23,056 nt of DNA, taken from positions 1-23,056 of IMG/VR virus record IMGVR_UViG_3300046514_000296. The stretch is one strand, 5' to 3'. The notes beneath the pieces are model-generated. The model did no database searches and was not told the DNA's origin. It was given only the letters and a program-made list of their open reading frames with translations. Numbering within the stretch: position 1 is the first letter of the stretch; each line of letters begins with the position of its first letter. Position numbers and translations under genes: made by a program. This document shows, one piece after another, positions 20,919 to 23,056 of this stretch. This DNA comes from a virus.

Positions 20919-23007
20919 GGGCATTCCCCCAACGAGAGGCATACGCCTCGGCAAAACTCTTGCGTTTCGGCCGTGCTTCAACCGGCTTGCTGGCCCCGAG
21001 ACTTGCCAGCGCAGCACCCATGAGACTTGCAGCGGCGGCGGCACCGACACAAGCGTCAAAATAGTGGTTATCAGGCTTGTCTGGCAGCGTCTTCCACTCG
21101 AACAGGCTGCGCCCCTGCCCGTGGGTGGAGATGGGCAACTCTGCCGTTGCGTGATCGGCAAAGAGGCGATGTTCCTCGGGGGAGTGCCCGAACAGGCTGA
21201 GAGAGCCTGGATCGCCCAGAGCCGTGGCAAACCTGGCATGGATAAAGGATTTGTAATGGTTGGCGTCAAACCGCATCTGGCGAATGGCTTGCTTGGCCGT
21301 CAGCTTGGGGAGATACCAGAAATCCCCGAGGCGATCGCCGGCCCGCTTCTCGTATTCGCTCATCGGCCGCATGGAAGCCGTCACGCCAACGCCGCGACTG
21401 GGCAACAGAAGCGCCGCGTGTTTCGAGTGCTGGCAAACGTCGTGCACAACGTCGGGAACATAACCGGCATCGATCAGAAGTCGCCCGATCGACATGGGAA
21501 CCGAATCTTCCCTGCGCCACTTACGAGTGAGCAGCATGTCGGTCAGGTCCACGAGCCCCGCACGGATCGCCCCTTCCCGGCCTTTGCCCGGATACTTTCT
21601 CTGTAGGGTGTGCGGAGCCTTACGCAGAGTGAAGTAATTGAGCTTCTGTTCCGGCCAGGTGCCGTAATCGCACACCCAGCCATCGAAACCGACCGACCAT
21701 CCGGCCACGCACCAGTAAAGCGCCGCGTCGTGCACATCGATGAAGCCAGTCACGTACTCGGCCGCTACGGGCAGCTCGCCCCGCTTGATGCCGTTCGTCT
21801 TGCCCGCAATGGCCGCGGCGGTGAGCTTCGGGCTCTCGGCCAGGTGGGGCCGGATCGGAGATCCCTGGTACTCGGCCATGAACGACATTTCATCGTCGAT
21901 CTTGAGGTTCATTCCGTGCTGGATCGCGCTGGCCTCATCATCAAGGTGTCGAGCCGGCCAGGCCGCCGATCCTCCCAGGTCCATCGCCGTTCTGTGCTGC
22001 CTGTAGAAGTCGGTGGCCTCGGAGCCGTTGCCCCCCTTGCGAAGCGACTCGGCTCGGATCTGCGCGTAGGTGTCCCAGAGCTTGTCATCCGTGGGGATCG
22101 AGTCGAGGAGCCTGCACTTTTCCCCATGCCAGCGCGGCGAGCGTTCCCGGTCCAAGAGCATGTCGGCCATATCACCGGCGCGGATCACGGTCATGCAGGC
22201 AATCGCCGAGATTTTGCGATCAGGCCCCGCCATGCCGAGCACATCCCCGTTGACGATCGCCAGCCGATCCTGCGACTGGCTGGTGCTCATCGCTGATTCA
22301 CGAGTTTGCACGTCGTCGAGCAGCACAAGCTCCGGTCGCAAGATCGTGCCATCGGGAAGCGTCGACATCTGGCCTCTGAGGGCACCCGTGAGGCCCGCCA
22401 CACTGATCGTCGAGCCCGCCACGTCCACGCCGTCCAGGGCTCGCTCGGGCACGAATGGCAGGGTCAGACGGTCCACGCCCCACTCGATCCGGGTCGGACT
22501 GCCGTCAAACAACTGGCCGATCGCCTTCCGCGCGTGCCCTTCGAGGCGGATCAAGGGATAGCAAACCTGCCTGAAATCAACCGCCAGCACGTTGTTGCAG
22601 GTCAGCTCCATCTTGATGGTCTTGAGCATGTCGGTCGCTCGCCGGTCGGTGGCCCCGACGAGCCCGACAAATCTGCGATGGCCGTACACGAGACCCCAGA
22701 TTGCCGCCCGCGTGGCAATGCTGGTCTTTCCATTGCCGCGAGGCATGGATATCGCGAACAGGCCGCCCTCAAGGATGGATTTCTCCATCCGGACGATGAC
22801 CTTCTTGTGATCCTCGCTCCACTCCAGAACGAAAGCATTCGGGAAGTACGTCGTCAGAAAGAGCCGCAGATCCAGCCTGCACGCCTCGCGGCGCACCAGA
22901 TCCCCAGCGGCCGGGTAATCCTCCCCGATGTCCCGATCCCGACGCGAAATTCTCGCCCGGATCGTGTTGACACGCTCGTTCTCAAACTCCCGTGTGGGTG
23001 CAGGCAA
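20911..23007 (-). CDS. Terminase large subunit (ATPase and nuclease), 698 aa
   Basis: The protein shows both domains of a DNA-packaging motor. The ATPase has a Walker A-like SMPRGNGKTS at residues 87-96, Walker B ELVLLDD at 226-232 and a coupling Thr/Ser strand near ACMTVIRAGD. The RNase H-like nuclease has three well-placed aspartates: GFIDVHD (424), LLIDAGY (513) and HYFDACVGA (651). It cuts concatemeric DNA and drives it into the prohead through the portal encoded downstream. The only start in the open frame before the conserved N-terminus is TTG 23007-23005, with no clear ribosome binding site; an in-frame TAA lies at 23046-23044. The small subunit would be outside the window. The long spacer between Walker B and the nuclease and the C-terminal basic tail are unremarkable. 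Confidence 0.93.
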   Translation of the reverse strand: MPAPTREFENERVNTIRARISRRDRDIGEDYPAAGDLVRREACRLDLRLFLTTYFPNAFVLEWSEDHKKVIVRMEKSILEGGLFAISMPRGNGKTSIATRAAIWGLVYGHRRFVGLVGATDRRATDMLKTIKMELTCNNVLAVDFRQVCYPLIRLEGHARKAIGQLFDGSPTRIEWGVDRLTLPFVPERALDGVDVAGSTISVAGLTGALRGQMSTLPDGTILRPELVLLDDVQTRESAMSTSQSQDRLAIVNGDVLGMAGPDRKISAIACMTVIRAGDMADMLLDRERSPRWHGEKCRLLDSIPTDDKLWDTYAQIRAESLRKGGNGSEATDFYRQHRTAMDLGGSAAWPARHLDDEASAIQHGMNLKIDDEMSFMAEYQGSPIRPHLAESPKLTAAAIAGKTNGIKRGELPVAAEYVTGFIDVHDAALYWCVAGWSVGFDGWVCDYGTWPEQKLNYFTLRKAPHTLQRKYPGKGREGAIRAGLVDLTDMLLTRKWRREDSVPMSIGRLLIDAGYVPDVVHDVCQHSKHAALLLPSRGVGVTASMRPMSEYEKRAGDRLGDFWYLPKLTAKQAIRQMRFDANHYKSFIHARFATALGDPGSLSLFGHSPEEHRLFADHATAELPISTHGQGRSLFEWKTLPDKPDNHYFDACVGAAAAASLMGAALASLGASKPVEARPKRKSFAEAYASRWGNAHA

Positions 23008-23056
23008 TGTTAAGCCAGGTAAACTGGGGCGACGTAAATCAAATTATGACCGGGGG

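Noticed and set aside
20637-21269. Longer 210-residue version of the small gpW-position gene
   Set aside because: Most of it lies opposite frame to the terminase C-terminus and has no conserved feature; the ATG at 20918 has GGGGGA at proper spacing.
1-23056. CRISPR arrays, tRNA genes, integrase and lysis genes
   Set aside because: I looked for regularly spaced repeats, cloverleaf sequences and the relevant protein motifs and saw none.

Overview
The window is the late, virion-building part of a tailed double-stranded DNA phage or prophage with a long, probably non-contractile (siphovirus-type) tail. Every gene I can support lies on the minus strand and reads from about 23,000 down to 1. Genes are tightly packed, with many 1-4 base stop/start overlaps, and the longest gap between confident genes is 173 bases (7029-7201). 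No tRNA, CRISPR array, insertion sequence, integrase, lysis or replication gene is visible, so prophage versus free phage cannot be decided. The DNA looks GC-rich and has the long antisense open frames that go with that. From memory the terminase and PRTase-HAD proteins resemble ones from Planctomycetota, but the window does not prove a host.

Head module (23007 to about 12,600, minus strand): terminase large subunit; a small gpW-position protein; a lambda-B-type portal; a prohead protease fused in frame to the major capsid protein, with a strong internal ribosome binding site in front of the capsid part; and a DUF2190-type decoration protein. Three accessory virion proteins follow, apparently inserted before the connector genes. 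They are a 732-residue DUF2341/sialidase-propeller protein, a 182-residue beta-rich protein, and a 277-residue protein with an aromatic Arg-Tyr-Phe-Gly pentad repeat and two Ig-like repeats. Two small connector or tail-completion proteins close the module.

Tail module (12165 to 2044): major tail tube protein; tail assembly chaperone with a textbook CCCAAAA -1 slippery site that extends it; an HK97-gp10-like protein in an unusual place; a 1093-residue tape measure protein; a 316-residue tail-tip candidate; and three tail-tip or fibre proteins. Of these three, the first two are paralogous at their N-termini and the last two are strikingly rich in cysteine.

Cargo module (2047 to 1): the last fibre gene is joined by a GTGA overlap to a phosphoribosyltransferase-HAD fusion. 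That gene is joined by another GTGA overlap to a radical SAM enzyme, and one base after its stop codon a second radical SAM gene begins. The second gene is cut off by a 16-base fold-back at the window edge. This late-expressed set of enzymes with no structural role is the best candidate for an undescribed system. Its chemistry cannot be read from the sequence.
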